From assembly GCA_963576475.1 (NCBI GenBank), contig OY754970.1:26357091-26421090 (forward strand): DNA of 64,000 bases, given 5' to 3'. Position 1 is the first letter of the stretch. Every line of letters starts with the position of its first letter. Below the pieces are notes generated by a model. That model had not been told where the DNA came from and did not search any database. It worked only from the letters and a program-made list of their open reading frames with translations. The stretch is from Molanna angustata. Lineage: Eukaryota > Arthropoda > Insecta > Trichoptera > Molannidae. Positions 10,530 through 21,500 of the stretch are shown one piece after another. Both the position numbers and the translations under genes were made by a program.

Positions 10530-10810
10530 TTAATAGCCTTCTTCTTCATCAGCTATCCTTCATCCAGTAAAGAACATAGGCCTTCGCCTGAGACTTCCAC
10601 AGCTCCCTATCCTGGGCAGACCACATCCATCCCCCTCCAACCACTCGTCTAATATCGTCAGACGACCTTGTTTGAGATCTTCCAACATTTTGCCCGTTCT
10701 AGGTCTGCATTCCAGGTTTTTTTTCTTCCATCTGGAGTCTGAGATAATATTTTTATAAATGATTCGATCTTGCTCATGACGTGACCAAATAAATTGGATT
10801 TTTTTCTGGT
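10530..10810 (-). pseudogene. 3' end of an RTE-type non-LTR retrotransposon
   Basis: Antisense reading gives the degraded C-terminal end of an RTE/craniofacial-type ORF: WSRHEQDRIIYKNI near 10780, a GRP-like basic stretch, then in a shifted frame a GGGWMWSAQDRELWKS-like and LYWMKD-like end before 10545. At least two frameshifts. It abuts the (ATT)n tail of the preceding CR1/L2-like copy. Endonuclease and RT core are missing. Confidence 0.5.
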
Positions 10811-11379
10811 CTTTATCGGGTTAATTCCAATTCCCGATGGATAAAGTATTTTGTTTCAACTCTTATGTATGGCCATCCATTCTGAGATTCAAATTAGCAG
10901 TTTTCAGCACAACATCTCAAAGATATCCTACATGATGTTTAATTGCATTCTTTATCACACGATTCCATTGAAGGTAGGTATTAATGGCTTCAGAAAATAA
11001 CGATACCTACATTTTGTTGATCGCCTAGTTTTTTCAAAACATATTAGCTGTACCTATGCAGAGATGTAAAGTAGGTACCTATTTGAAATAAAAGTAGATA
11101 TTTAAAATGCAAATACACAATACTAAATACGTATTATTGGTACCTATTTTAAATACTTTTTCGTATAAAGTATTTTATTTGAAATACTTTTGATGAGTAT
11201 TTTGTATTTTATACAAAATACTTTTTTATTTGTTTAGAACACAATCGATATAGACCATGCTACGAATCAAAATAACCCATTATAAATCAACATTAGGTAG
11301 GTACCTATGCTGCTTTAGTTAAATGCCAGGCAGTTCAGAATATGTCCTAAATCATGTGAGATATACCAATTATTAAGAG

Positions 11380-11810
11380 TCTACTGGGAAATCTATTTAC
11401 TTCTCCCATGTCCAACAAGGTAGAATTCTTACTATGACTGTATTCAAGATATTTTGAAAGTACCTACAGGAGCATCAGCTACATGAAGTATTAAGAAAAC
11501 TAGAATTGTCAACTTTTAAGGACAATGAGTTCAATTATCTCACCGAGTATGAGAAGCTATTAGAAGTTTATAAGGAGATAAGGAAACATTCTATGGATTC
11601 TTACCTACTGAATACCTGAATTGATGAGGAGGCAAATATTAAGTTTATTAAAGAATGATAATCCTAAATACTGTGGTATTTTTATTAATGTCATAGAAAA
11701 GACTAAGCGTTTTAATTATCATTTGGAGCTGGATAAACATACTGCAAAACATGCTATATTGGCCTGTATTATTTGTTGCTGGGATTCAAAACACAAAAAA
11801 TAAAGAACGT
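11380..11810 (+). pseudogene. hAT-type transposase remnant
   Basis: Around 11425-11465 the codons read PTR-stop-NSYYDCIQDILK, which fits the conserved hAT motif TRWNSxYD with TGG changed to TAG. Next, after a TACCTAC insertion that shifts the frame, comes an open stretch ending in FNYLTEYEKLLEVYKEIRKH, like the acidic helix after that motif. Then 11621-11803 gives LLKNDNPKYCGIFINVIEK and AKHAILACII, the position of the hAT KxxxLASxLxP-like segment. There are at least three breaks. Only this part of the transposase is present, and no TIRs were found around it. Confidence 0.5.
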
Positions 11811-11864
11811 AAAAAATCAGAGCATCAAGTTGAGATTGTCACTGAAATCTGACAGAAGAATAAT

Positions 11865-12098
11865 TCATATTTATATTTTTATGGAAAGATAATCAGTTCT
11901 AAGTTCAAGCTATTAATATTCTTATATCAATATGAAATCAATGAACTGAACATTGCCAAATATAAAAAAATTCCTTTGTTACATATAGTTAAGTTTCATA
12001 CAAAAATCCATTAAATAAAATATAATTTTTCAAACCGTTGAATATTTTTTTTTCAACATTGACCAACTTTGAATACAAGATTCTTGGTGTTGTATAAC
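11865..12098 (+). mobile_element. Satellite-bearing TIR element, copy iii, left piece
   Basis: Matches 2740-2965 of copy ii (ATGGAAAGATAATCAGTTCTAAGTTC ... GATTCTTGGTGTTGTATA). It breaks off where the gypsy LTR at 12103 begins and resumes at 16366. The left end is truncated and there is no 313-bp array. Confidence 0.8.
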
Positions 12099-12102
12099 TA
12101 AA

Positions 12103-12339
12103 TATACACTACTTATTTGTTGTGGTGAAACTCTTAGTAATTGTAAGTAAAAGATGTCTATTCTTTTACACTTTAATTAAAATACGTCAAATATACAAGA
12201 TACAATTCAAGGTCAAATACTATTACAATTCACGGAGGTAGCTATCAACGGCGGAACGATGAATGACGCGCCGCGTGCCCATTCAAACACTATATACACA
12301 CACAGACATGCTATCTCTTTCACTCACATATCTCACACT
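12103..12339 (-). repeat. 3' LTR of gypsy element 2
   Basis: 237 bp, matching 16126-16362 except at two places (CTTAGTAAT against CTAAGTAAT, and TTAATTAAAAT against TTAATTACAAT). In element orientation it starts with (A)GTGTGAGATATG and ends in AAGTAGTGTATA. A short purine run, GTGTGGAGG, just inside its 5' border may be the polypurine tract; a stronger G-run sits further inside at about 12580. Confidence 0.9.
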
Positions 12340-12574
12340 CCTCCACACTTAACCTCTGACATCCATCCCTTACACTGGCCTGCAGGGATAACCGATGTCC
12401 AGGATCGAGTGTCCAAGTGTTCCTCCATCCTGCCTCCAGGCAACCCTCCCGACAACCTGAAACAAGAGGAAACACAACTTAGCATCCGAGGAGTGAACTG
12501 GGGTGTCCGGGCCCAAACTCAAGCAATCCATAAGCTTCAGAGTCGAGACCCACAAGAACTATGAGAACAACTTT

Positions 12575-14683
12575 CTACCCCCCATCTGACCACTTTACAC
12601 TTGTGGTTCTTAATTGGTTAACATGCCTTTTCCATGTGTAACTAGTACCCAGAACATTTACCAAGTAAATTGCCTTCCCAATTTTCCTAGTAATCTGTCC
12701 CAAAACCCATGTTGGTTTGTTTACTACCCTGTAGTCTTTTACCCAACATTTTTGACCTGTTTTCAATTCCTTCCTCTCTCTCCCTCCATAATAATAATGC
12801 TGCCTCTTTTGGCTTTTTAACAAGTTATGTCCAATAATATCATCATGATCATTATTATCATTACAATTAAATTCAGGAATGAAAATGTCAAAATTTGTCC
12901 TTAGTTTTCTACCTAACATTAAAACTGATGGTTCAACCTTTGTTGAAACATGCGGAGAATTCCGATAATCAACTAAAAAATTATCAATTCTATTTTCATA
13001 ATCACTCATAAATTTTATATTATTTATTAATAATTTTTTTAAAAACATTTTACACGTTTTCACCGTGTTTTCCGCTTGACCATTGGAAGAAGGTGAAAAT
13101 ATTGGTGACGTTACATGTTTTATACCATGTTCAACACAAAAACTCTGAAATTGATTTGACATAAAAGCACTACCATTATCCGATACTATCGTTTTGACAC
13201 ATCCAAATTGACAAAATAATTTTTTTAATGCTTTAATGGTGCAAAACGCATTAATATTCTTCATTTCTAAGCATTCAATCCATTTTGAATATGCATCACA
13301 TACAACAAGAAATGATTTACCTGCAATTGGTCCAAAAAAATCAATATGTATTCTCGTCCAAACCGACTCTTCCTTAGGCCAGCTTGTCAATACATTTTTT
13401 GGTTCCGATGCGGCAACTTTTGAGCATTCAAAACATTCACTAACTAATTCTTCAATGTCTTTATCAATTTTCGGCCAATAAACATAACCTCTTGCAAGAC
13501 CTTTTGTCTTCACAATACCAAGATGAGATCTATGTAACATACCTAAAATTTTATCTCTCAAGCTTGACGGAATAACTACTCTATGATTCCACAAAATGCA
13601 CCCTTTTATAATCGATAACTCATTTCTCTTTATCCAGAAATGCCACAAATCACTGTCTTTGTTAACTTTATCCGGCCATTTTGTCTGTAAACAATACATA
13701 ATACGCACTAACACATCATCACAACTAGTTGCCACACTAATCTGCTCAATGTTTATACAAATTTGCTCACTGTCACATATTAAATTTAAATAATTATCTG
13801 TCAAGTTATCACAACTATTATCTGGTTCACTAACCGGTACTCTCGATAAATAATCAGAACAATTATCTTTAGACTTCATTTGCAATCTATTTGCTGCTAA
13901 CGTCGGTATATTCTTTTTTTCACTAAGAATTCTCGTCAGTGGTTGGCTATCACCCAATAAGGTGAATTTCCGAATAACATTCCTACCTATTATTACACTG
14001 TTGCCATTGTTTACTACGAAAAATTCAATCACTTGTTTGATATTGTTGTATGTTACTTCCATTATACACATACCAATACATTTTAAAATACTACCGTCGT
14101 ATGATTTCAAAATACTTGTCGGTTTATTCAATTTATAATTTTTAAACTTCTTAAAATAAATATCTTTCGGAATTACACATACATTAGCACCTGTATCAAT
14201 CATCGCGTGAATAATCTGACTACCAATACATATATTAATCATGAATGGATTTACAATTTCATTATTACCTTCCGTATTGCAAACAACATTTACGTTCGTA
14301 TTATTTTCCATAGTAAAAATACTATTTTTGCTTTTACCAAACTGATCGTTTTTACATGCTTTCGCAATATGACCCATTTTTCTACACTTATTACACTTAA
14401 AATTTTTAAATTTACAATCTTTAATTAAATGACTATCAGATAAACATTTTAAATTCCTATTACTAACATGCGGTGATACTGATCTATTCCTTTTCTTATC
14501 AACTTCATTGAAATTCCTTCTATGTGCACTATTTTTATTATACCTACTATTCTGTTTACTTTCGATTTCACAAATTTCTGATTTACAACTTTTTATCATA
14601 TTTTTATTTTTTGATACCGATTCCAATACATTTGCATATTCAAGTATTTGAGAGAAACCCTTTTTCTCGTCCTCCAAATACAA
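12575..14683 (-). pseudogene. Gag zinc knuckle / protease / integrase frame lacking RT
   Basis: A 702-codon open frame. Residues 80-110 hold a zinc knuckle pair: the first is degenerate, the second is a clean CNKCRKMGHIAKAC. Residues 161-167 hold the retropepsin motif MIDTGAN. Near residue 240 the protease C-terminus (IIGRNVIRKF) runs straight into sequence expected after RNase H (TLAANRLQ ... CSDYLSRVPV), so RT and RNase H are missing without loss of frame. Integrase follows: HHCC zinc domain with H384, H387, C417 and C420, then catalytic D448, D502 and E538, the last two separated by exactly 35 residues. The C-terminal part (WVKDYRVVNKPTW) resembles the integrase tail. The frame starts inside gag because of the insertion at 14699-15162. 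It might still give a Gag-protease-integrase protein. Confidence 0.85.
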
Positions 14684-14698
14684 CTTTTCTTTTATTTG

Positions 14699-15162
14699 GC
14701 CTCAGACCTCATTTGGACAAAGACAGTTTAATTTTATTGCCCCTCGTATATTTAATAAACTAGACAATGACATAAAGAAAACACCACATCACAATTCCTT
14801 TAAAATTCATATAAAAAAATGGCTGATTTCCTCAGGCAGGCTCTATGCTGAGGGGGTTGTCCATCCTTAACATCTGACTTATTCACTTTATTCCTATATT
14901 TCCTTTCTTCTTAATCATTTCTTTATTTAATCTAAAACTGTACATCTTACTCTTTTGTAATCATTTTCTTATAACTACTTGATTGTAACATTTGTGCACT
15001 TTATATATTTTGTATCCTCTATATGTAAATAATTTGTATACCTTATTGTGTAAAAGTAACAGCCCCAGAACAGGTTTTGCCTAGTGGGGCGTTACTTACT
15101 TAACCTACATAATGTAAAAATGTCTTTGTATTAACAATAAATAAATAAAATAAAAAAATAAA
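14699..15162 (+). mobile_element. 5'-truncated non-LTR retrotransposon inside gag, TSD ATTTG
   Basis: 464-bp insertion on the plus strand between direct repeats ATTTG (14694-14698 and 15163-15167). Its start encodes the end of a non-LTR RT ORF: SFGQRQFNFIAPRIFNKL, then FKIHIKKWLISSG and a stop near 14868. A 3' untranslated region and an A-rich AATAAATAAATAAAATAAAA tail follow. The final-domain motif (FGQRSF-like, then P..WN.L) is shared by several non-LTR clades. The gag frame continues on either side of the insertion. Confidence 0.85.
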
Positions 15163-15629
15163 ATTTGACTATTACACAAACCGATAATAAAAATATCTTT
15201 CAAAGATTCTTCCAGACGATCATTAAATTGACATTTAACACTACGCTCTTTTAATTTACAAGCAAACTCTTTTACTGATTCATGTTCAGACTGTTTCATA
15301 CAATAAAATTTTTCTCTCTCTATATACGGAGAAACAGTTTCATTACAAAAATTATCCAAATAATCAAATAATTTCGACAATTTTTCTTCAGTAACTTTTC
15401 TTGGTACACACAAGTTTTGTAATAAAACAAAAGTTTTTTCAGACAAAGAGGTTAAAAATTTTGCTCTCTTCCTTGATTCAGACATTTTTTCATCATCAGC
15501 TATGATGAATTGCTCAAAACGTACCCTGAACACACTCCACAAATCACTCTCGTGACTGAAAAGCGGTAGATTCCTTTGTTCCATATTACCGAAAAAAGAA
15601 TACCTACAGACAAGAAAAGAAAAATACAC
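15163..15629 (-). pseudogene. Gag N-terminal half of gypsy element 2
   Basis: The open frame from 15629 contains a methionine at 15584 (MEQRNLPLFSHESDLWSVF) that is the likely Gag start. The first 15 residues read through the leader. The body (VRFEQFI, ARFLTSL-like KRAKFLTSLSEKTFVLL, then FYCMKQSEHESVKEFACKL) is the usual arthropod gypsy Gag matrix/capsid-like domain. The frame runs into the non-LTR insertion after residue 150 and then reads a foreign tail. The remaining Gag codons are at the start of the 14683-12575 frame. Confidence 0.8.
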
Positions 15630-16125
15630 TTATCTTAACTCGATCCTGTCCAGTCGCTTGAACCTGCACTACGGCCCAACCCTGTCTCTGCAGAAGTCGT
15701 CTCTGTCGAATCCTGGTCTTCCAGCTCTCTGGTCCTCTTCCGTTGCCTCTGCTCGACGCTCGTTCACAGCAAGCAGCCAATCCTCTTGTCCAATCCTTGT
15801 GGTCCCCTGGTCCTCTCTGATTCTCGTTCCCGTTGTCCTTCCTGGTCTTGGTCCCCTCTGGTCCCCTTGAAGTCCAGTCCAAAATCTCCCGAAGTCGTAT
15901 CTCGAAGATCCCTGTCTTCTTCAGCTCCGATACTGCTTCCTCGAAGATCTTCTTTTCGTACACTACAGTGTCTATGTACACTTGTACGAACTCGTACCTC
16001 CAAATTTTTTTTCCACAGTGAAAAAAAATTATTGTCGTCTGTGTCGCCGAAAAAATTTTTTCTTCTCGAAAAATTCCCAATTTCTTCGTGTAGATTCGTT
16101 CCAGACTGCGCCAGTATAGTGTCCC
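15590..16125 (-). other. 5' leader of gypsy element 2
   Basis: Lies between the 5' LTR and Gag. The tRNA primer binding site candidate TGGCGCAGTC is at 16113-16104, 12 nt inside the LTR border. The leader is far more GC-rich than the element, with recurring CTGGTCC words between 15710 and 15890. A 158-codon minus frame (16080-15604) is open but has only a weak resemblance to a Gag leader domain (FEEAVSELKKTGIFEIRLRE). I do not claim it is translated. Confidence 0.5.
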
Positions 16126-16362
16126 TATACACTACTTATTTGTTGTGGTGAAACTCTAAGTAATTGTAAGTAAAAGATGTCTATTCTTTTACACTTTAAT
16201 TACAATACGTCAAATATACAAGATACAATTCAAGGTCAAATACTATTACAATTCACGGAGGTAGCTATCAACGGCGGAACGATGAATGACGCGCCGCGTG
16301 CCCATTCAAACACTATATACACACACAGACATGCTATCTCTTTCACTCACATATCTCACACT
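16126..16362 (-). repeat. 5' LTR of gypsy element 2
   Basis: 237-bp partner of 12103-12339. It should contain the promoter of the element on the minus strand; I see no unambiguous TATA box or initiator. Its outer edge abuts the resumed satellite-family sequence at 16366. Confidence 0.9.
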
Positions 16363-16365
16363 AAA

Positions 16366-16874
16366 TAGTTGAAACCAAATTAAAATAACTCTAATTTCCA
16401 GGTCGTGAGAGCATTTTTTTCAGTTTTAATAGATGAAATCATAAAGAAACATTGAGAAAAAATGAATCGTTGTCTATGGAAAACTAATCAGCTCTTATAA
16501 TTTTATGGACTTAACAGATATGATATCAATATGAAGTCAATCGGACTTATAGTTTGGGCTGCAGAGAGGACACAAAAAAAAAACCAACGTAAATGATGAA
16601 TCCATAGAGAAGAAATCAAAAGTTGTCTATGGAAAATCAGCTCTAGGTCTATGCACACATATGATGTTAATACGAAGTCGATCGGACTTATAGTTTGGGC
16701 TGTAGAGAGGACACAAAAAGGATTATCGGTAGGTACGCCATACGCCGTACGCACATCATGACGAAACTCACAGTGTGCACTCTCTACATGATACCCGTTG
16801 AGAAATTAATGTAAAAAAATACGTTTTAAAATTGTGAAATCATGACTCTCCCCTATTCCATAGTGTGGAGAGTA
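16366..16874 (+). mobile_element. Satellite-bearing TIR element, copy iii, right piece
   Basis: Resumes at AATAGTTGAAACC exactly where 12098 broke off and runs to the terminal CCATAGTGTGGAGAG. Compared with copies i and ii it carries a TCGGTAGGTACG insertion where they have the CGGCGTA minisatellite, plus several point changes. Confidence 0.8.
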
Positions 16875-16879
16875 AAAAT

Positions 16880-17935
16880 ATTTAGTAGATAGGTACCTAC
16901 CTATTTTGTATTTGAAATACTACAATTTAAAAGTATTTGCATTTTATTATCTATTTAAATACTTTTTTGAAAGTATTTGTTACATCATTGGGTGTATGTA
17001 CCTACCTATATAGGTACTTACAGATTAACTTTTCATGATCCGCAATTACATTAATTTACGATGATTCAAACTAATTATACAATTTTTGATCGAATGAACA
17101 GAGTAGTTACACGATGTAGGTACCTACCTACTTCTAAAAATATTATACAAAAGTCTTGATCCATATTCACAAAGTGCTTCAAAATTATTTGCAGCAAATT
17201 GTGAAGTTGTGAGCTAAGCGAGAAAAGCCGACACTGAGTGTTAATAAGGTAAACAAACAATGGACGACTGGAATTCACTGAATCAACTATAATATAGGTA
17301 GATATATACGTAGGTAACTTACCGTATCCATTTCGCGGAACCGTTTCATGTCACATGGCTCTTCAATTTATATTGAATCAGGTTTCCACAAACATTTCTA
17401 CTATAAACAATTTGTCTGTTGAAGCATTTTTGTCATTGTGTGGCTATATTGTCAATAATGCTTACCTAGATTTCAACACATAGGTAGGTACCTATTTACC
17501 ATACTAGGTAGGTATAAGCAGAAACTTTTTTCTGTGACCAGCTAGGTGTATAAACTTCGACAGATTAAATAACAGTCACATAGTTGACCCTTATAATATC
17601 CCCCCACATGTGAGACCTAGAGAACGTCCACAATGAGGTACGTGGTGGACAAAGATAAAATAAATATTGAGAGAGGACTGAGAGGAGCAGCTTACTGTGG
17701 AGATGACCCAGGATAAAATGATATGGATATTGGGAGAGCGTAGGTACTGAAGCTGAAGTGTTGATTCCAGATGAACTGGGAATAGGCAAGGAAGATGAAA
17801 GCTTGAAAATTTTAATAGATTCGAGATTCGTATACCTACCTATGGTATTGAAGCAAATAAATTTAGAAGCATTCATAATTATCTGTAAGTCGAAACGTAA
17901 ATTATATTCGAGTTCATATTTTTGTTTTTTGTTAG
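16880..17935. other. No gene recognised
   Basis: AT-rich with many TAGGTACCTA words. A more GC-balanced stretch at 17590-17830 reads like degraded coding sequence (open for 103 codons on the minus strand at 17876-17565), but no motif identifies it. Confidence 0.35.
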
Positions 17936-17939
17936 GGTA

Positions 17940-18290
17940 TTATAATCATCCCCGGTATTCCGAGTAGGAGATCCGGAGACAGATTCAAGCATATGTTGGG
18001 CGTATCCTTGACAGACCGAATAAGAAACGAGGAAATAAGACGCCGGTCAAAGACCATAGACATTACAGAAAGAGTGAGAAGGCTAAAATGGCAATGGGCA
18101 GGTCATGTGGGATAATAGATGGACCCCCAAAATTCTGAATTGGAGACCCTATCATAAAAGAAGAAGTGTAGGGAGGAGATGGACTGACGATACTGTCGAA
18201 CTGGTGGGACGTGGGTGAGAAATGGAAAACCCAAGAAGAGGCCTAAGTATATCCAGCAGTATAGAGTGAAAGGGGTTAAAAAGAAGAAGA
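17940..18290 (+). pseudogene. C-terminal remnant of an RTE-type non-LTR retrotransposon
   Basis: From 17993 the plus strand reads MLGVSLTDRIRNEEIRRRS, then RVRRLKWQWAGHVG. This is the hallmark tail found after the RT domain in craniofacial/RTE-like elements. A stop and frameshift follow. The rest reads RSVGRRWTDDTVELVG, and the copy ends in an AAGAAGAAGAAG tail near 18290. RT core and endonuclease are absent. Confidence 0.75.
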
Positions 18291-18529
18291 AGACAATATC
18301 CTAACATATTATAGAACTCCATATGATTATTATACCTATCCATGACATGGAATCATGGTTCGACGGGACTTGCCCCCCAGATGTCGAATAGGTAGATATG
18401 TTTCTCTTTGATTATTATAAAGCAAAAAAACATGGATGGAACCCATCAGGAATTAAAGGAGGACGGAAGACTAGTATTTTTTTCCTAGATCGACGTAAAA
18501 TATATTAGTAGGTAATATAATATTTTAAA

Positions 18530-20250
18530 GATTTGGAAAGAGGACTTGGAAAATAATAAAGCTGCCGATAACCACGAACGATACAAGGAGATGAAAAAGC
18601 TAGCTAGATCGGCCGTCGCTCAAGCAAAAGAAATGGCATCCCGGAAATTATACGAGAGATTGGAAGGAGCACCGAATGAAAATGCTATATACAAAATTTC
18701 CAAAACATCATCGTCATAGATCTACACTAGATTTGAAACACATCAGGTACCTATATCAAAGATGAGGACGGAGTTCTGTTGACATCAAATGAGGCAATAA
18801 ATGAGAGATGGAAGGGGTATTACGAAAGGCTTCGATGAAGAATTCCCAAGAGAGGAGCTGCCTATGCTTACGCAAATACAAGGTCCACCTGATTCTATTA
18901 AACCTGATAATTTTGCTCTCCAGAAAATGGAAAATAATAAGGCCCTCGGTCCTGACAATGTGCCTGCTGAGATCTGGAAAATGCATGATAGGAAAAAATG
19001 CGCTTCTCTGGCTTTCAGAGTTATTCAATAAAATACTTGCGGTTAATAAAATACCACTGTCATGGCTACCCAGAACCAGTTCGGGTTTACAGCCGGCAGA
19101 TCTACAACGGAAGCCATCCAGACAATAGGAGTGCTGACAGAAAAATATCGGTGTAACAAGGAAAATCTATACATGGTCTTTATTGATCTGGAGAAAGCCT
19201 TCGATAGAGTCCCAAGAGATCTTGTATGGACAGCACAGCGGGCACATAATATCCCGGAATCATACATCGCAATGGTGCAAGATATGTATGACGGGATTAA
19301 CACAAGCGTGAGAGGCCCAGCTGGTAGGTACAGGTGATCCGTTCCACGTTAAGGTGGGTGTTCATCAGGGATCAGACTTGAGCCCACTTATTTTTAATCT
19401 TGTCATGAACTACGTCACCAAAAACATACAACAACCAGTTCCATGGTGTTTATTGTATGCCGACGATATTGTGCTGATCTCCAGAAAGGCTTCGGAACTC
19501 CAAGAGATCTTTGATATATGGGTGAAAGAGCTCGAAAGACATGAACTGAGAGTAAGCCGAACAAAAACCGAGTTTATGGAGTGTTACTTTGGAGGATCAG
19601 AAGCCATTGGACAAGATATACTTCTGGATAATGACATAAAGCTACCCAAAGTGCCGCACTTTAAATAGGTACCTTGGATCCATGCTGACGACAGATGCCC
19701 AGGTGGACGAGGATGTCAACCACCGCGTCAATGTGGCGTGGCTGAAGTGGAGATCTCTCTCTGGCGTACTATGCGACAAAAGAATGCCTATCCAAACTAA
19801 GGGCAAAATATACAAAACAGTCGTAAGACCTGCAATGTTATACGGGTCTGAGTGCTGGACAATATTAAAAAAGCACGCACAACAACTGCACACGACTGAA
19901 ATGAAGATGTTGCGCTGGGCAGGTGGTGTGACACGCCTTGATAGAGTTCGCAACGAGTACGTCAGGGGATCCTTTAACGTAGCCCCAATAAAGGAGAAAT
20001 TGAAAGAGGGCAGACAGCGATGGTATGGCCATGTCATGCGAAGGGAGGATACCTACTCCTTCAAAACTGTGCTCGGTATCCCCTCAAAACCACGAGAAAG
20101 AGGCAGACCGCCGGCGAGATGGTGGACGAGTATCGAGAGGGAGCTCCCAAGGTGTCCCACAGGAGACTACCCAGAGTCGCAGATCATGGCGACTGATGAT
20201 AAGGAGGCCCGATCTCGGATGAACTGGGGTAGAGGGGCATGAAATGATGA
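18530..20250 (+). pseudogene. RTE-type non-LTR retrotransposon, RT region
   Basis: Broken RT gene. 18540-18710 gives the linker before RT (ERYKEMKKLARSAVAQAKEM). 18801-19031 gives NKALGPDNVPAEIWKM. A deletion then removes the RPISLL region and joins to [19 protein letters not shown], followed by [17 protein letters not shown] (19062-19333). 19354-19668 holds GVHQGSDLSPLIFNLVMNYV and the catalytic LLYADDIVLIS. After a TAGGTACC interruption at 19666, 19682-20242 gives RPAMLYGSECWTI, QRWYGHVMRRED and RGRPPARWW. Three frame breaks, two of them (near 19330 and 19670) at GGTA/TAGGTACC words. No endonuclease domain was found upstream. Confidence 0.85.
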
Positions 20251-20424
20251 AAGACATACCTCATTCCTCAGCGTGTTTTTACTTGATGTCCTTGTCTAAA
20301 GATATAAGATATACCTACCTACTTAACTAATATTTATTAGGAATTCTCGAGCAAGATTTTAAAAATCCAATCTTCAATCCAATTTATTTAATTTCGCCAA
20401 AAAATACGGATAATTTGTTTTCTT

Positions 20425-20870
20425 CTTCGTTAGTTTCAATCTTGGAGATTGGTTGGCAGCTAAGAGATGCATCTTTTCCTCCACTCCGCTCGGTCTTCAG
20501 CAATTCTCTTCAACTCTGATGTGTAAGAGGTACGCTTCATGATCTCGCACACCTGTTCTATAGTACCGGCGGGGACGCCTTCTGTCATTGCTCCCTCAAC
20601 CATTCCCTCCAAGATGATGGGTAGGAGATCCTCGTGTCACAACACATGCATGGTCTATCCGAATTGCGCGCATTTTTGATATGGTCTTTACCATGAGCCT
20701 GGTTTCCTCAATTTTGCTGAAAACCTAACTATTCGTAGGTAATATGATCCCTCCAAGATAGGTAGGTACCTACCTACCTATGCCAAGTATTCGTCGGTAG
20801 GTCCATATCTCGAAAGCCTCCAATCTGTTACGACCTCTTTCACCTATGGACCAGCATGCTCACAAAAATA
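20425..20870 (-). pseudogene. 3' end of a second RTE-type element, antisense
   Basis: Minus-strand reading from 20640 to 20450 gives HEDLLPIILEGMVEGAMTEG, then SYTSELKRIAEDRAEWRKRC and a stop, the extreme C-terminus of an RTE-like ORF. Upstream fragments (GRNRLEAFEIW near 20830) fit the preceding region. Heavily decayed and interrupted by TAGGTACCTACC runs at 20758-20790. Confidence 0.6.
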
Positions 20871-21500
20871 TAGCAAAATACTCCACATAATATATCACGT
20901 ATCTAAGTAAGTAGGTACCTACCTATGTGTTTGCTAGATCTTTAAGGTTAATTGATGGACTCGAAGATCTTGGGTTTTGTGTTGAATTGAATAATTCGTC
21001 ATTCCCATCAATATTCAATGAAAATGAAGATGTTTTTAAAATCGTGAAAATGCGATCAAAAGTGACGTTCTTCTGATGGTAATTTGAGGATATTACCTAG
21101 GTTGGGAAATTATCCAATTATTTTATTATCAGTGTGTTGACGTAGGCCTTCCGTTAATTGTAAGTAGGTACCTACCTACCTAGATAGATAGGGAGGTACC
21201 TACAAACTAAAGCTTGACGCCAGAGTACCTAGGTACCTACCTATTTGTGAGGCACCACAGGCATCGTCTTACAATAGGGATTTCACTCTTATTTAATCAT
21301 CGTTTTCGCCTTACTCTTGATACTTACATAACTAGGTAGGTAGGTACTTAAATCCAAATAGGTACAATTTAGAATTTTATTTCGAAAAAACACATTTTTA
21401 TATTATTAGGTATCTCTTTATGTAGATAACTAGGTATAGGTACCTACCTACCAACCTACCTACTTATTCATTGCACCATGAAGAGTTTAAACTTAGACTT
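20690..21500. repeat. Dense TAGGTACCTA region
   Basis: Unusually dense runs of TAGGTAGGTACCTACCTA type, for example 20757-20786, 20904-20925, 21163-21200 and 21426-21466. The words are self-complementary (GGTACC centre). No open frame. Similar density recurs at 29870-31200. Confidence 0.8.

Larger units (their letters stand above)
12099..16365 (-). mobile_element. Gypsy-type LTR retrotransposon 2, RT-deleted, with nested insertion
   Basis: Minus-strand LTR element of about 4.3 kb bounded by 237-bp direct repeats that differ at two positions. Target duplication is probably TAAA (12099-12102 and 16362-16365), the 4-bp size usual for gypsy elements. Gag lies at about 15584-15168, the remaining gag/pol frame at 14683-12575, and a primer binding site candidate TGGCGCAGTC at 16113-16104. 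Two lesions stand out: a 464-bp non-LTR fragment in gag, and loss of RT and RNase H between protease and integrase. The nearly identical LTRs mean recent insertion despite the missing polymerase, so it was probably copied in trans. It splits copy iii of the satellite-bearing family. Confidence 0.9.

Noticed and set aside
15604..16080. 158-codon frame as a separate gene of gypsy element 2
   Set aside because: It sits in the leader between LTR and Gag, is rich in low-complexity Arg/Gly, and only one short segment vaguely resembles a Gag domain.
17565..17876. 103-codon minus frame as a gene
   Set aside because: No motif. The plus strand of the same stretch looks more like degraded retroelement coding sequence, but I could not assign it either.
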